Source: Micromonospora sp. WMMD1155
GTDB taxonomy: Bacteria; Actinomycetota; Actinomycetes; Mycobacteriales; Micromonosporaceae
Assembly: GCF_029581275.1 (NCBI RefSeq)
Contig: NZ_CP120742.1
Location: 3,332,001 to 3,396,000, forward strand
DNA length: 64,000 nt
Direction of reading: 5' to 3'
The position numbers and the translations under genes were made by a program. Under the pieces are notes generated by a model. It ran no database searches, was not told where the DNA came from, and saw only the letters and a list, made by a program, of their open reading frames with translations. Every line of letters begins with the position of its first letter. The first letter of the stretch is position 1. Below are positions 40,692 through 49,706 of this stretch, in pieces.

Positions 40692-42131
40692 TCACTGGCG
40701 ACTGGTCCGTCCGTACCGGTTCGCGGTGTCGTAGACCTCCTGGGCGTACCGCCGGACATCGTTGTAGGAGAGGATCGCGTTCCACCAGTCGCCCGCGATG
40801 CTCAGGTTCCGACCGCCCTTGCAGAGGTAGTTTCCCGCTGCCAGGGCGGCGTCGTCCAGGTCGTGCGGGTCCTTGCGCCCGTCGTTGTCGGCGTCCGCGC
40901 CGATCTCCCGCCAGGTCGTCGGGATGAACTGCATCGGCCCGATGGCGCGGTCGAGGACCCGGTCGCCGTCGAGGTCTCCACGGTCGGTGTCGATGATCCG
41001 CATCCGGCCGTCCTTCCCGTCCAACGGCAGCCCGATGATCTGCGGTAGCGCCTTGCCGTCCTGGCCCAACCGGGCACCGTTGGCCGAGCCGTGCCCCGAC
41101 TCGACCTGGCCGATCGCGGCCAGCGTGGTCCAGCTCAGCGCGCAACTGCGGTTGGTCTGGGCGAGGACGAGTTCGGCGTAGCCGTACGCCTGCATGGCGA
41201 CGGCCGGGATGCCCACCTTGGCACCGACCTGCTGAGCCCAGCCGGCCAGGGCGTCCGACGGCCGACCTCCGATCACCGGCCCGATGGTGGGCTGCCCGGT
41301 CGGGAACCCGCTGGGTAGCCCGCCGCCGGGCACCGAACCGGTCGGGAGCGGGCCGGTGGGGAGTGGGCCGGTCGGGAGTGGGCCGGTCGGGAGGCTGGAC
41401 GGTGCCGCGGGCGGTGCGCCCGCCGTCGCCGTGGCGTCGGCCGCGACCGGTCGGGGCGCGCGGATCGTGGCCGGCACGAGCAGCGCGCCCGCCGCGGCGG
41501 TAGCGCCGACCAGCGCCAGCAGGAACACACCGGGCAGGGTGAGCCGACCGCTGGGCCGACGGGCCCAGGCGCGGGTCGCGTGGGCTGCGGTGGCGGCGGC
41601 CCGGCGTGGCTGCACCCGTACCGCGTGCGCGAAGGGCACCCGCCGTCGCCGGGCCGGATCGGACGCCGGCACCACGGGCAGTTCGTCCACGGTGGTCTTC
41701 GCCGGATCCCCGTCGGCGGCCACCGTGGCGGGTCGCGTGTCGGCCCCCTCGGCGTCCGTGGCCTTGGTTTCGGTGGTCGTCGGGCCCGTCACCTTCGGGT
41801 CCGCGGTCTTCGAGTCCGCGACCGTTGCGGCCTCGGTCTTCGGTGTTTCGGCGGGCGCGTCCTCGCGCTTGCCGTCGGGGGCCGTAACCGGCGTGGGCGG
41901 GGCCGGCGTGCCGCTCGCGCCCTGGTCGGGCTCGGCCGGCGTGGCCGCCGGTGTGGTCGTCGAACCCCCGGAACGTCCGCTCAGCCAGGGCCGGCGTGGG
42001 CGGGGTACCGCAAGCACCGGATCAGGCGCCGCCCCCGAGCCCTCCAGCGACCCGTCCAGCGGAGCGGCCGGTCGTAACCGTTGCACACGCGTGTCGTCCT
42101 CGCCGTCCACCACCCGTCGAGTATCACCCAT
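40692..42131 (-). CDS. Membrane-anchored lytic transglycosylase
   Basis: A 479-residue peptidoglycan-cleaving enzyme. Residues 1-195 are a cytoplasmic, disordered, Thr/Ala/Pro/Lys-rich stretch; one transmembrane helix spans about 199-221; then a Pro-Thr-Gly linker with four tandem LPTGP-type repeats (about 247-266); and an SLT/MltB-like catalytic domain from about 300, with catalytic Glu344 in IGQVESGHG, GPMQFIPTTWREIG, a calcium-binding-like DADNDGRKD and LSYNDVRRYAQEV. The ATG start is 36 bp from the divergent zinc-ribbon gene. It probably acts in cell-wall remodelling during growth or sporulation. Confidence 0.85.
   Translation of the reverse strand: MGDTRRVVDGEDDTRVQRLRPAAPLDGSLEGSGAAPDPVLAVPRPRRPWLSGRSGGSTTTPAATPAEPDQGASGTPAPPTPVTAPDGKREDAPAETPKTEAATVADSKTADPKVTGPTTTETKATDAEGADTRPATVAADGDPAKTTVDELPVVPASDPARRRRVPFAHAVRVQPRRAAATAAHATRAWARRPSGRLTLPGVFLLALVGATAAAGALLVPATIRAPRPVAADATATAGAPPAAPSSLPTGPLPTGPLPTGPLPTGSVPGGGLPSGFPTGQPTIGPVIGGRPSDALAGWAQQVGAKVGIPAVAMQAYGYAELVLAQTNRSCALSWTTLAAIGQVESGHGSANGARLGQDGKALPQIIGLPLDGKDGRMRIIDTDRGDLDGDRVLDRAIGPMQFIPTTWREIGADADNDGRKDPHDLDDAALAAGNYLCKGGRNLSIAGDWWNAILSYNDVRRYAQEVYDTANRYGRTSRQ
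41340..41394. repeat. 15-bp tandem repeat in the transglycosylase gene
   Basis: Three full units and a partial fourth of a 15-bp sequence (GGTCGGGAGTGGGCC and close variants) encode the LPTGP linker repeats on the minus strand. The in-frame unit length allows linker length to vary. Confidence 0.8.
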
Positions 42132-42155
42132 GCCACGCCAAACGCCAGATCCACG

Positions 42156-42161
42156 TACCCT
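42156..42161 (+). promoter_or_regulatory. -10 hexamer TACCCT of the zinc-ribbon gene (leaderless)
   Basis: TACCCT ends 6 nt before the ATG at 42168. Confidence 0.55.
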
Positions 42162-42167
42162 GGCTTC

Positions 42168-42383
42168 ATGCCCCGGTACGAGTTCCGCTGCCGCGCCTGC
42201 GGCGACACCTTCGAGGTCAACCGTTCGATGGCGGCGGCCGGTGAGCCGGCGAACAGCCCGCACGGTCACACCGACACGGTCAAGCTGCTGTCCGCGGTCG
42301 CGGTCACCGGCCGGGGTGGTGCCGCCGGTGGCCCCCCCGCGTCCACCGGTGGCGGTTGCTGCGGGGGCGCGTGCGGCTGCTGA
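42168..42383 (+). CDS. FmdB-type zinc ribbon protein
   Basis: A 71-residue protein of the FmdB/CxxC_CxxC_SSSS family. It starts MPRYEFRCRACGDTFEVNRS; the first knuckle C-R-A-C is intact, but the second CxxC is replaced by the NSPHGHTD region, so zinc may be held through His. The C-terminal tail is Gly-rich and ends GGGCCGGACGC with four more Cys, which could supply metal ligands. The mRNA appears leaderless. Function in the family is poorly known; transcription or metal handling are suggested. Confidence 0.82.
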   Translation: MPRYEFRCRACGDTFEVNRSMAAAGEPANSPHGHTDTVKLLSAVAVTGRGGAAGGPPASTGGGCCGGACGC

Positions 42384-42535
42384 TCGAGCCGATTCTCTGC
42401 CGCATGGTGGGCGGGCCTTGCCGGGAGCAGGGCTGAGTGGCACTTTGAGGCGGCACCTGCCCGGCCGTTCTCACGATGTGTGACCGCTCGGACTCAGGCA
42501 GCATGAATCCGACGTCACGGGCGGAGGTTCCACGC

Positions 42536-45376
42536 ATGTCGCCACGGATCCAGCTCCCGAGCGGTTGGGTGACCTTCGTGTTTACCGACATCGAGGGCTC
42601 GACCCGGCTGGCCCAGTTGCTCGGCCCGGACTACCGGCCGGTGCTCGCCGAGCATCGGCGGCTGCTGCGTCGAACACTGGCCAGCACGGGTGGGGCGGAG
42701 CTGCTGACCGAGGGCGACTCGTTCTTCCTGGCCTTCGAGGACGCCGCTGCGGCGCTGACCGCGTGCCTGACCGCCCAGCGGGCGTTGTCCAGTCACGACT
42801 GGCCCACCCCGGACGCGGCCCCACGGGTGCGGATGGGCCTGCACACCGGCTACGCCGAGCCGCGCGACGGCGAGTACGCCAGCCCCGAGGTGCACCGGGC
42901 CGCCCGGGTGGCCGCCGCCGCGCACGGTGGGCAGGTGCTCTGCTCGGCGTCCACGGCACGGCGGGCCGAGCCGTTGCCGCCCGGTGCGACCCTGCTCGAC
43001 CTGGGCCTGCACCGGTTGCGCGGCTTCGACGATCGGGAACGACTGTTCCAACTGGTCGCACCGGGTCTGGAGCGGCAGTTCCCCCGCCCCCGCACCGCCG
43101 ACGCGGTGGCGCACAACCTGCCGACCCAGGTGACCTCGTTCGTCGGCCGGCAGACCGAGCGCGTCGAGTTGGGCCTGCTCGTGCGGCAACACCGCCTGGT
43201 CACGGTGCTGGGCGCGGGCGGCGCGGGCAAGACCCGCCTCGCGGTGGAGTTGGCCAGCGGCGTGGTCGAGGCGTACCCGGACGGGGTCTGGTTCGTGGAC
43301 ATCGCCGCGGTGACCGACCCGGGGCTGGTGGCGTTCGCGATCGCCGCGGTGCTCGGCCTGCGGCCCGAGCCGGGCCGCCCGATGCTGGACACCCTGGTCG
43401 AGTACGCGGCCAACCGCCGCATGCTGGTCGTGCTGGACACCTGCGACACCCAACCCGCAGCCTGCGCGGAGGTGATCGCGCGCCTGCTGTCCGGTGGGGG
43501 TGGCGTGCGGGTGCTGGCCACCAGTCGGGAGTCGTTCAGCCTGCCGGGTGAGGTGGTGTGGCGGATCCCGCCGCTCTCGGTCGACCCGCAGACCGACGGT
43601 GCGGAGAGCGACGCGGTGGCGTTGCTGCTGGACCGAACGGCGGCGGCGCGTGGCGGGCGGCAACCGGACCCGGCCGAGTCGGCCGACCTGCGCCGGGTGG
43701 TGCAGCGGCTGGACGGGTTGCCGCTCGCCATCGAGTTGGCCGCCGCCCGTTTGCGGGTGCTGTCCGTCGGTCAGCTCGCCGAACGGCTCGACGACGTGCT
43801 CGGCACGTTGGACGCCGGGCGGGACGACCCGGAGCCGACACCGGTGGAGCGGGGTTGGTCCGGCAACCAGCAGGACACGGTGGACCTGGTCGCCGCCGCG
43901 GCCGGGGCGTCACCGCCCACCCCGGCGAGCCGGGCCGTGCAGCGCTCCGCGACCGAGCGGCACCTGACCATGCAGGCCACCGTCACCTGGTCGTACCGGA
44001 CGCTGGGGCCTCGCGCCGCCCGCCTGCTGCGGTGGATGGCGGTCTTCGCCGGGCCGGTGGACCTGGCGACGGTGGAGTGGCTGCTGGGCGACGACCCGCT
44101 GGACCCGCTGTCGGTGCTGGTGGACAAGTCGATGGTCCTCGCCGAACCGCGCGCCTCCGGCAGCACCTACCGGATGCTCGACCCCATCCGGGCGTACGCG
44201 GCGCGGCGGTTGGCCGAGGCGGGCGAGGAGCAGGCCGCCCGGAACCGGCACGTGGCGTGGTCGGCGCATGCGTTGGACCGGGCGCACCTGGGGCAGGACG
44301 GCCGACCGGTCACGCTGTCGTTGTACGCGCTGGACCCGCTCGCCGGGGAGTTGCGCGCCGCGCTGCGGTGGTGCGCCACCGGGGGCAGCGCCCGGGCCGG
44401 TCTCGGTCTGGCCGGTGGGCTGGACCAGTGGTGGCTCGAGCGGGGCCTGGCCCGGGAGGGGCGGCTGTGGTTGTTCCGGTTGTATGGGCGGATCGCCGAG
44501 ACGGGGGAGCGCATCCCCGAGTCCGAGCTTGCGGCGGCCTACCACATGCATTCGTTGCACGCCGGTGCCGACGGCGAGTTCGCCGAGGAGTTGCGCTACT
44601 CGCAGCGGGCGGAGGCGGCGGCCCGGCAGGCCGGTGACGCGGGGCTGCTCGCCCGGGTGCTCGCCGGCAGGGCGGCGCCGCTTGTGGACATGGGACAGTT
44701 CGTCGAGGCCGAGCGGGTGTGCCGGGAGGTCATCGACTGGGCGCACGGGCAGGACGTGGTCGGCGAGGCGCTGTTCGCGGTGTTCAGCCTGGCCGAGTTG
44801 CTGTGGCGGCGGGGTGCGCTGGAGGAGGCGGCGGAGCTGCTGGGTGCGGTCCGCCCGGTGGAGGCGGCCCGGCCGGTGGAGCGGGGCCGGCGATCGGTGG
44901 ACATGCTGCTCGGCATGGTCGCGCTGGCCCGGGGCGACATCGTCGCCGCACACGAGCACCTGCTGGTGGCGTTGCGTTCCCGGATGGGCCACGGCTACCA
45001 CGGCCGGGCGTGCGACACGCTCAACGCGGTGGCGGTGCGCTGCGCGATCGGCGGTGACCGGTTGACCGCCGCCCGCCTCTTCGGTGCCGCGCAGGCCACC
45101 CGGGCGAGCATGCGGGCCACCCCGGGCATCTACGGCGGCTACTGGGCGGAGCAGCAGGCGGAGTTGCGTACGGTGCTGGGCGACACGGCCTTCGACGACG
45201 CGTACGGCGAGGGTGCCGAGTTGGGGTTGGACGAGGCGGCGGCGCTGGCACTCGACGTGGAACACCCGGACCTGGCGGCGGATTCGACCCGCTTCAGCAC
45301 CGGCCTGTCCCAGCCGACCCCGCGCGTCCCCGCCGACTCCGACCGCCACCCCGCATCCCGAACCGAACGCGCCTGA
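42536..45376 (+). CDS. Adenylate/guanylate cyclase-domain and STAND ATPase (NB-ARC-like) regulator
   Basis: A 946-residue signalling protein. Residues 10-175 form a class III nucleotidyl cyclase domain (FVFTDIEGSTRLAQLL with metal Asp18; GDSFFLAF with Asp61), but at the transition-state position it reads PEVHRAARV with His120 where active enzymes usually have Asn, so activity is uncertain. A P-loop ATPase follows (about 200-470; LGAGGAGKTRLAVEL near 225-239; VVLDTCD; RLDGLPLAIELAAARL), then a winged-helix part and TPR-like helices to the C-terminus. ATG 42536 has GGAGG 8 nt upstream; GTG 42476 is in frame. Such proteins often act as transcription or signal hubs. Confidence 0.85.
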   Translation: MSPRIQLPSGWVTFVFTDIEGSTRLAQLLGPDYRPVLAEHRRLLRRTLASTGGAELLTEGDSFFLAFEDAAAALTACLTAQRALSSHDWPTPDAAPRVRMGLHTGYAEPRDGEYASPEVHRAARVAAAAHGGQVLCSASTARRAEPLPPGATLLDLGLHRLRGFDDRERLFQLVAPGLERQFPRPRTADAVAHNLPTQVTSFVGRQTERVELGLLVRQHRLVTVLGAGGAGKTRLAVELASGVVEAYPDGVWFVDIAAVTDPGLVAFAIAAVLGLRPEPGRPMLDTLVEYAANRRMLVVLDTCDTQPAACAEVIARLLSGGGGVRVLATSRESFSLPGEVVWRIPPLSVDPQTDGAESDAVALLLDRTAAARGGRQPDPAESADLRRVVQRLDGLPLAIELAAARLRVLSVGQLAERLDDVLGTLDAGRDDPEPTPVERGWSGNQQDTVDLVAAAAGASPPTPASRAVQRSATERHLTMQATVTWSYRTLGPRAARLLRWMAVFAGPVDLATVEWLLGDDPLDPLSVLVDKSMVLAEPRASGSTYRMLDPIRAYAARRLAEAGEEQAARNRHVAWSAHALDRAHLGQDGRPVTLSLYALDPLAGELRAALRWCATGGSARAGLGLAGGLDQWWLERGLAREGRLWLFRLYGRIAETGERIPESELAAAYHMHSLHAGADGEFAEELRYSQRAEAAARQAGDAGLLARVLAGRAAPLVDMGQFVEAERVCREVIDWAHGQDVVGEALFAVFSLAELLWRRGALEEAAELLGAVRPVEAARPVERGRRSVDMLLGMVALARGDIVAAHEHLLVALRSRMGHGYHGRACDTLNAVAVRCAIGGDRLTAARLFGAAQATRASMRATPGIYGGYWAEQQAELRTVLGDTAFDDAYGEGAELGLDEAAALALDVEHPDLAADSTRFSTGLSQPTPRVPADSDRHPASRTERA

Positions 45377-45421
45377 CCCTCCCCCCAGGCCCCCAGGAAC
45401 CCCCGCCCGTTCCCTGTTGAC

Positions 45422-45469
45422 CAAGAGGTTTGCGTCATCGGGAGCCCGAATTCTGACGCAAACCTCTTG
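45422..45469. repeat. Palindromic element C (48 bp)
   Basis: Perfect 16-bp inverted arms CAAGAGGTTTGCGTCA and TGACGCAAACCTCTTG with a 16-base centre containing CGGGAGCCCGAATTC. It lies between the convergent cyclase and phospholipase genes and could end both transcripts. AT content is much higher than the surroundings. Confidence 0.8.
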
Positions 45470-45475
45470 ATCACC

Positions 45476-45536
45476 GTGGGAGGGGCGGGGTGGGTGGGGG
45501 GAGGGGGCGGGGGTGGGTGGGGGTTAGGCGCGGGAG
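45476..45536 (+). other. G-run tract with G-quadruplex potential
   Basis: The plus strand has about ten runs of three to six G separated by one or two bases (GGGGCGGGG, GGGTGGGGGG, GGGGGCGGGGGTGGG and so on). It begins just after element C and covers the stop codon of the phospholipase gene. Such tracts can form G-quadruplexes; no function is shown. Confidence 0.7.
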
Positions 45537-46063
45537 GAGGCGGCGGCTTCGGCTTGGGCCTTCATTCGGGCGGCGCGGTCGATGTCGGCCTGCTGGACGG
45601 CCGCCACCGAGCCGAAGATGCTGACCGCCTGGTAGTAGGTCCAGGCCAGGCTGTAGCAGGCCGGTCGGACGACGGTGTTGTACGTGGCGCAGACGCGCTT
45701 GAGGTCCTCGTAGAAGGCGCTGTCCAGGCGGGACTTGTTGGCCGGGAACTGGCCGACCGCCTTGTAGTTGCGGTAGCCGAAGTCGTGCCGGTAGCAGCCC
45801 AGGTTGAAGGTGAAGCCGAGCGGGTTGTCCGGGCTGGACGAGCAGTAGTCGGTGGACCAGTTGAAGTTGTACTCGGCCCAGGGGGCCCGGTTGACCCGGG
45901 CGTTGTTCCAGGAGTTGTAGCTGGACGCGCTGGTCTGCGTCCAGCTGGACAGCACGGACAGCTTCTGGGCGGGGGTGACGGCGGCGGCGGGGGAGGCGGC
46001 GACGAGGGTGGCGAGTAGTGCGAGAGCGCCCGAGGCGAACAGGGTGGCGAGACGTCGGGGCAC
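45524..46063 (-). CDS. Secreted phospholipase A2
   Basis: A 179-residue secreted enzyme of the prokaryotic phospholipase A2 family, releasing fatty acids from glycerophospholipids. A signal peptide of about 28 residues ends PAAAVTP. The active-site helix GCYRHDFGYRNYK has the catalytic pair His93-Asp94. Four Cys (74, 90 and two near 129 and 139) fit two disulfides. GTG start with GGAGG upstream. The C-terminal Ala/Arg/Gln tail extends beyond Streptomyces PLA2 length, and the stop codon lies inside a G-run tract. Confidence 0.92.
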   Translation of the reverse strand: MPRRLATLFASGALALLATLVAASPAAAVTPAQKLSVLSSWTQTSASSYNSWNNARVNRAPWAEYNFNWSTDYCSSSPDNPLGFTFNLGCYRHDFGYRNYKAVGQFPANKSRLDSAFYEDLKRVCATYNTVVRPACYSLAWTYYQAVSIFGSVAAVQQADIDRAARMKAQAEAAASSRA

Positions 46064-46200
46064 GGGTTACCTCCGCGGGGTGAGCGGGTGGGACGGGAAG
46101 TTACCGGCGGGTCACCGGATGTCGATCAGTGTCGATCAACTGATCAACTAGGCGGTATGTGTCTCGCCAACTATTGGTGACATGCGTTCAAACAGACGAA

Positions 46201-46228
46201 TGCCCCGGACGCCGGGGCGACCGGGGCA
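46201..46228 (-). terminator. Hairpin after the glycosidase gene
   Basis: TGCCCCGG and CCGGGGCA form an 8-bp stem with a 12-base loop, 15 bp beyond the stop of the minus-strand gene at 46243. Confidence 0.55.
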
Positions 46229-46242
46229 CTCGCACAGGCAGG

Positions 46243-47901
46243 TCAGCGCACTGTGAACGCCGGCGGGCTGGTCGGGCTCTCGTTGGCCGACCGGTCCAGC
46301 GCGGTCACCTGGTAGGTGTAGCGCCGGCCGGGCTCGGCGGTGGTGTCCACCCAGGACTGGCTGCCACCGGAGGCGGCCCGCACGGTGTCGACCAGGTGCG
46401 CGGCGTCCGCCGTCCCGCACCGGCCGGGCAGTGTGGTGCCGTCGAACCGGTAGATCGCGTACGAGGTGGCGGTGCCGAGTGGGCGTACCCCGTCAGCCGG
46501 CTGACGCCAGCTCAGCCGGACCCCGTCGGCCTGCCGCGTGGCCTTGGTGATCACCGGGAAGAGCAGCGGCTTGGCCGGCAGGTGTGGCATGGCCGGTACG
46601 AGCGCCGGGCGGGAGTAGTGCTCGGCGGCGTAGATGTCGGTCGCCCCGAGCCGGTTGGCCCGCACCTGAACGGCGGAGAAGTGCACGTTGCCCTGCACCT
46701 CCGGGTACGACCGGTTGAGCGTCAGATGGTCGGACAGCTCGCGCGGGTTCTGCCAGAACGGCCCGTACGCCGGATCGCCGCTCTTGTAGTCGGCCTGGCC
46801 GATGTAGAGCTGCACGCGGGTGCCGCGCACCGTCTCGGCCCACCACGGCACGAGCCGGGCGTAGTCGGCGGCCGGGTACTGGCCGATGTACCAGTAGAGC
46901 TGCGGTACGACGTAGTCGATCCACTCCTGCTTGATCCACTTGCGGGTGTCGGCGGAGATGATGTCGTACGACTGGCTGCCGGTGGTGTCCGAGCCGAGCG
47001 GGTCGGCGGCCTTGTTACGCCAGATGCCGAACGGGCTGACCCCGAACTTCACCCACGGCTTCGCCGCCTTGATCTTGCCGTTCATCTCCTGGATCAGCAG
47101 GTTGATGTTGTCCCGCCGCCAGTCCGCCCGATCGGTGAAGCCCCGGTTGTGCGCGGCGAAGGTGGCGTCGTCGGGCACCTGGTAGGTGCCGCTGGGGTAG
47201 GGGTAGAAGTAGTCGTCGAAGTGCACGCCGTCGACGTCGTACCGGCGGACCGCGTCCATCATCGCGGTCTGCACGAACTCGCGTACCTCCGGAATGCCGG
47301 GGTTGTAGTAGAGCCGGCTGCCGGCGACGCCGGCCGGCGGGTAGGCGAAGGTCCAGTCCGGGTGCTGCCGGGCCGGGTGGCCGGGCGCGAGCTGGGTGAG
47401 GTCCGCGCCGGCGCCGCCGGGTGCCGGCATGGAGACGCGGTACGGGTTGAACCAGGCGTGGAACTCCAGGTTGCGTCGGTGCGCCTCGTCGACCAGGAAG
47501 GCCAGCGGATCCCAGCCCGGGTCCTGCCCACGGACGCCGGTCAGGTACTCCGACCAGGGCTCGTACCGCGAGGGCCAGACGGCGTCGGCGGTGGGCCGGA
47601 CCTGCACCACGACGGCGTTGTGGTGCAGCCGCTCGGCGAGGTCGAGCAGCTCGCGATATTCGGCCTGCTGGGCGGCGACCCGGTCGGGGCTGGCCTGGGA
47701 CGCCTTGCTGGGCCAGTCGATGTTGACCACCGACGAGATCCACATGGCGCGGAACTGCCGCTTCGGCGTGGCCGGGTCGGTGGTGCAGGTGGTGGCATTG
47801 GTGCTGCTGTTGCGCGGTGTCGCGGTCGCGGGGGTGGCGGCGACGAGGGTGCCGAGCAGGGCGGTGACGAGCCCGGCGGCGCCGAGTCGAGTTGCCTTCA
47901 T
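46243..47901 (-). CDS. Secreted glycoside hydrolase-like (GHL10/DUF187, YngK type) protein
   Basis: A 552-residue secreted protein with a signal peptide ending ATPATATPR near residue 29. The GHL10 TIM barrel (about 48-430) includes FRAMWISSVVNIDWPSK, VVQVRPTADAVWPS, FHAWFNPYRVS, DGVHFDDYFYPYP and VVPQLYWYIGQYPAADY; acidic residues in DGVHFDDYF are the likely catalytic centre. A fibronectin-III-like domain (about 455-550) ends the protein. Such enzymes act on extracellular glycans; substrate unknown. AAGGGA precedes the ATG. It is divergent from the amino-acid permease gene with 202 bp between. Confidence 0.9.
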   Translation of the reverse strand: MKATRLGAAGLVTALLGTLVAATPATATPRNSSTNATTCTTDPATPKRQFRAMWISSVVNIDWPSKASQASPDRVAAQQAEYRELLDLAERLHHNAVVVQVRPTADAVWPSRYEPWSEYLTGVRGQDPGWDPLAFLVDEAHRRNLEFHAWFNPYRVSMPAPGGAGADLTQLAPGHPARQHPDWTFAYPPAGVAGSRLYYNPGIPEVREFVQTAMMDAVRRYDVDGVHFDDYFYPYPSGTYQVPDDATFAAHNRGFTDRADWRRDNINLLIQEMNGKIKAAKPWVKFGVSPFGIWRNKAADPLGSDTTGSQSYDIISADTRKWIKQEWIDYVVPQLYWYIGQYPAADYARLVPWWAETVRGTRVQLYIGQADYKSGDPAYGPFWQNPRELSDHLTLNRSYPEVQGNVHFSAVQVRANRLGATDIYAAEHYSRPALVPAMPHLPAKPLLFPVITKATRQADGVRLSWRQPADGVRPLGTATSYAIYRFDGTTLPGRCGTADAAHLVDTVRAASGGSQSWVDTTAEPGRRYTYQVTALDRSANESPTSPPAFTVR

Positions 47902-48103
47902 GCGGTGTGTCCCTTCGTTGGGGCTCCCGTGTGATCAGCGCGGCGTGTCGGAAAGATTCGCCGACGACGATCTGCCGCTGGTAGGAAATTTTCACACTCG
48001 GGTGCGAACCGCAAGGGTTCGTGGTTGACCATTCGCGCCGCTGGGTAGCAACGCCGGTCACCGGCCGCCACCGAGGTGGTCGCACGGTGGGAGGGGTGAC
48101 CAC

Positions 48104-49600
48104 GTGTCCGTGCTACGAACAAAACCGATCAAGGACGTGATAGCCCAGAGCGAGGCGGACGGCACCGAGGGTGGGCTCGGGCTGAAGAGGCGACTCGGGG
48201 CGTTCGACCTCACCGGCTTCGGCATCGGCATCGTGATCGGCACCGGCATCTTCACGCTCACCGGCATCGAGGCCCGGGACAGCGCCGGGCCGGGCGTGGT
48301 GATCTCCTTCGCCATCGCCGGCGTGGTCGCCCTGCTCGCCGCGCTCTGCTACGCCGAGCTGGCGTCCAGCGTGCCGACCGCGGGCAGCGCCTACACCTAC
48401 GCGTACGCCACGATGGGCGAGATCGTCGCCTGGATCATCGGCTGGGACCTGCTGCTGGAGTTCGCGCTCGGTGCCGCGGTGGTGGCCCGAGGCTGGTCCG
48501 GCTACCTCGCCGAACTGCTCGACCTGCCGACCCGCTGGTTCGGCGAGGAGGGCAGCACCGTCAATGTGGGCGCCATCGCCATCGTGCTGATCCTCGGCAT
48601 CGTCGCGATCGTCGGCATCCGCGAGTCCGCCCGGATCACCAACCTGCTCGTGCTGGTCAAGGTGTCGATCTGCGTCTTCGTGGTGGTGGCCGGGCTGTTC
48701 TTCGTCCGGGCCGCCAACCTCACCCCGTTCATCCCGCCGGCCGAGCCCGCGGGCAGCGGCGACGACGGCATCAAGCAGCCCGTCACCCAGGCGCTGTTCG
48801 GGCTGGAGCCATCGGTGTTCGGCTTCGTCGGAGTGCTCAGCGCGGCTGCGGTGGTCTTCTTCGCGTACACCGGCTTCGAGGCCGTGGCCAACCTGGGCGA
48901 GGAGACGCGCAAGCCCAAGCGGGACCTCACCCTGGGGTTGCTCGGCACGCTGCTGATCTCCACCGTGCTGTACATCGGCGTTTCGCTGGTCGTGGTGGGC
49001 ATGGTGCCGTACACCGAGATCGACCGTGGGGCCCCGATCGCCTCGGCCTTCGAGGCGGTGGGCGCGGGCTGGGCCGCCGTGCTGGTCTCCATCGCCGCGG
49101 TCGCCGGCCTGACCAGCGTCATCCTGGTCGACCTGGTGGCCATGGGCCGGATCGGCTTCGCCATCGCCCGGGACGGCCTGATCCCGCCCTCGATCGCGAC
49201 GGTGCACCCGCGCTGGGGCACCCCGTACCGGATCTCGGCGATCATGACGGTGGCGGTCGCGCTGCTGGCCGGGTTCCTGCCGCTGTCCGCCCTGGCCGAC
49301 CTGGTCAGCATCGGCGCGCTCTGCGCGTTCGTGCTGGTGTCGGTGGCGGTGCCGATCCTGCGCCGGAGGCGCCCGGACCTGGAGCGACCGTTCCGGGTGC
49401 CGTTCTCCCCGGTGCTGCCGATCGTCTCCGCGCTGGCCTGCCTCTACCTGATGCTGAACCTGTCGGTGGAGACCTGGCTGCGGTTCCTGGCCTGGATGCT
49501 GCTCGGCGCGCTCATCTACTTCGGGTACGGCTACCGCCGCAACCGGTTGGCCCGTCACGAGCCCGCCGTCGCCCCGCAGCCGCGCGAGCCGAGCGCCTGA
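48104..49600 (+). CDS. APC family amino acid permease (cationic amino acid transporter type)
   Basis: A 498-residue inner-membrane transporter with about twelve transmembrane helices. The first helix carries GFGIGIVIGTGIFTLTG, the substrate-binding unwound segment of the APC fold. Other blocks are AALCYAELASSVPTAGSAYTYAY, FFAYTGFEAVANLGEETRKPKRDLT and VDLVAMGRIGFAIARDGLIP, typical of the CAT/YhdG group. GTG 48104 is preceded by a GGGAGGGG ribosome site about 9 nt upstream. A strong terminator follows. The amino acid carried cannot be told from sequence. Confidence 0.92.
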   Translation: MSVLRTKPIKDVIAQSEADGTEGGLGLKRRLGAFDLTGFGIGIVIGTGIFTLTGIEARDSAGPGVVISFAIAGVVALLAALCYAELASSVPTAGSAYTYAYATMGEIVAWIIGWDLLLEFALGAAVVARGWSGYLAELLDLPTRWFGEEGSTVNVGAIAIVLILGIVAIVGIRESARITNLLVLVKVSICVFVVVAGLFFVRAANLTPFIPPAEPAGSGDDGIKQPVTQALFGLEPSVFGFVGVLSAAAVVFFAYTGFEAVANLGEETRKPKRDLTLGLLGTLLISTVLYIGVSLVVVGMVPYTEIDRGAPIASAFEAVGAGWAAVLVSIAAVAGLTSVILVDLVAMGRIGFAIARDGLIPPSIATVHPRWGTPYRISAIMTVAVALLAGFLPLSALADLVSIGALCAFVLVSVAVPILRRRRPDLERPFRVPFSPVLPIVSALACLYLMLNLSVETWLRFLAWMLLGALIYFGYGYRRNRLARHEPAVAPQPREPSA

Positions 49601-49607
49601 CACCAGC

Positions 49608-49646
49608 CACGCGAAAGGGCCCCCGCCGCGGGGGCCCTTTCGCGTG
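49608..49646. terminator. Long perfect hairpin terminator after the permease gene
   Basis: CACGCGAAAGGGCCCCCGC pairs with the mirror GCGGGGGCCCTTTCGCGTG, a stem of about 19 bp with almost no loop. No T run. Confidence 0.85.
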
Positions 49647-49706
49647 CACCGTTGCGACGGGGTCGACGAGGTACCGTGCGCTGGGTCACATCGGGGAGGT
49701 TGCGAC

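Noticed and set aside
41300..41400. Satellite-like repeat as a separate mobile element
   Set aside because: The 15-bp units are in frame inside the transglycosylase linker and encode LPTGP repeats; this is a coding repeat.
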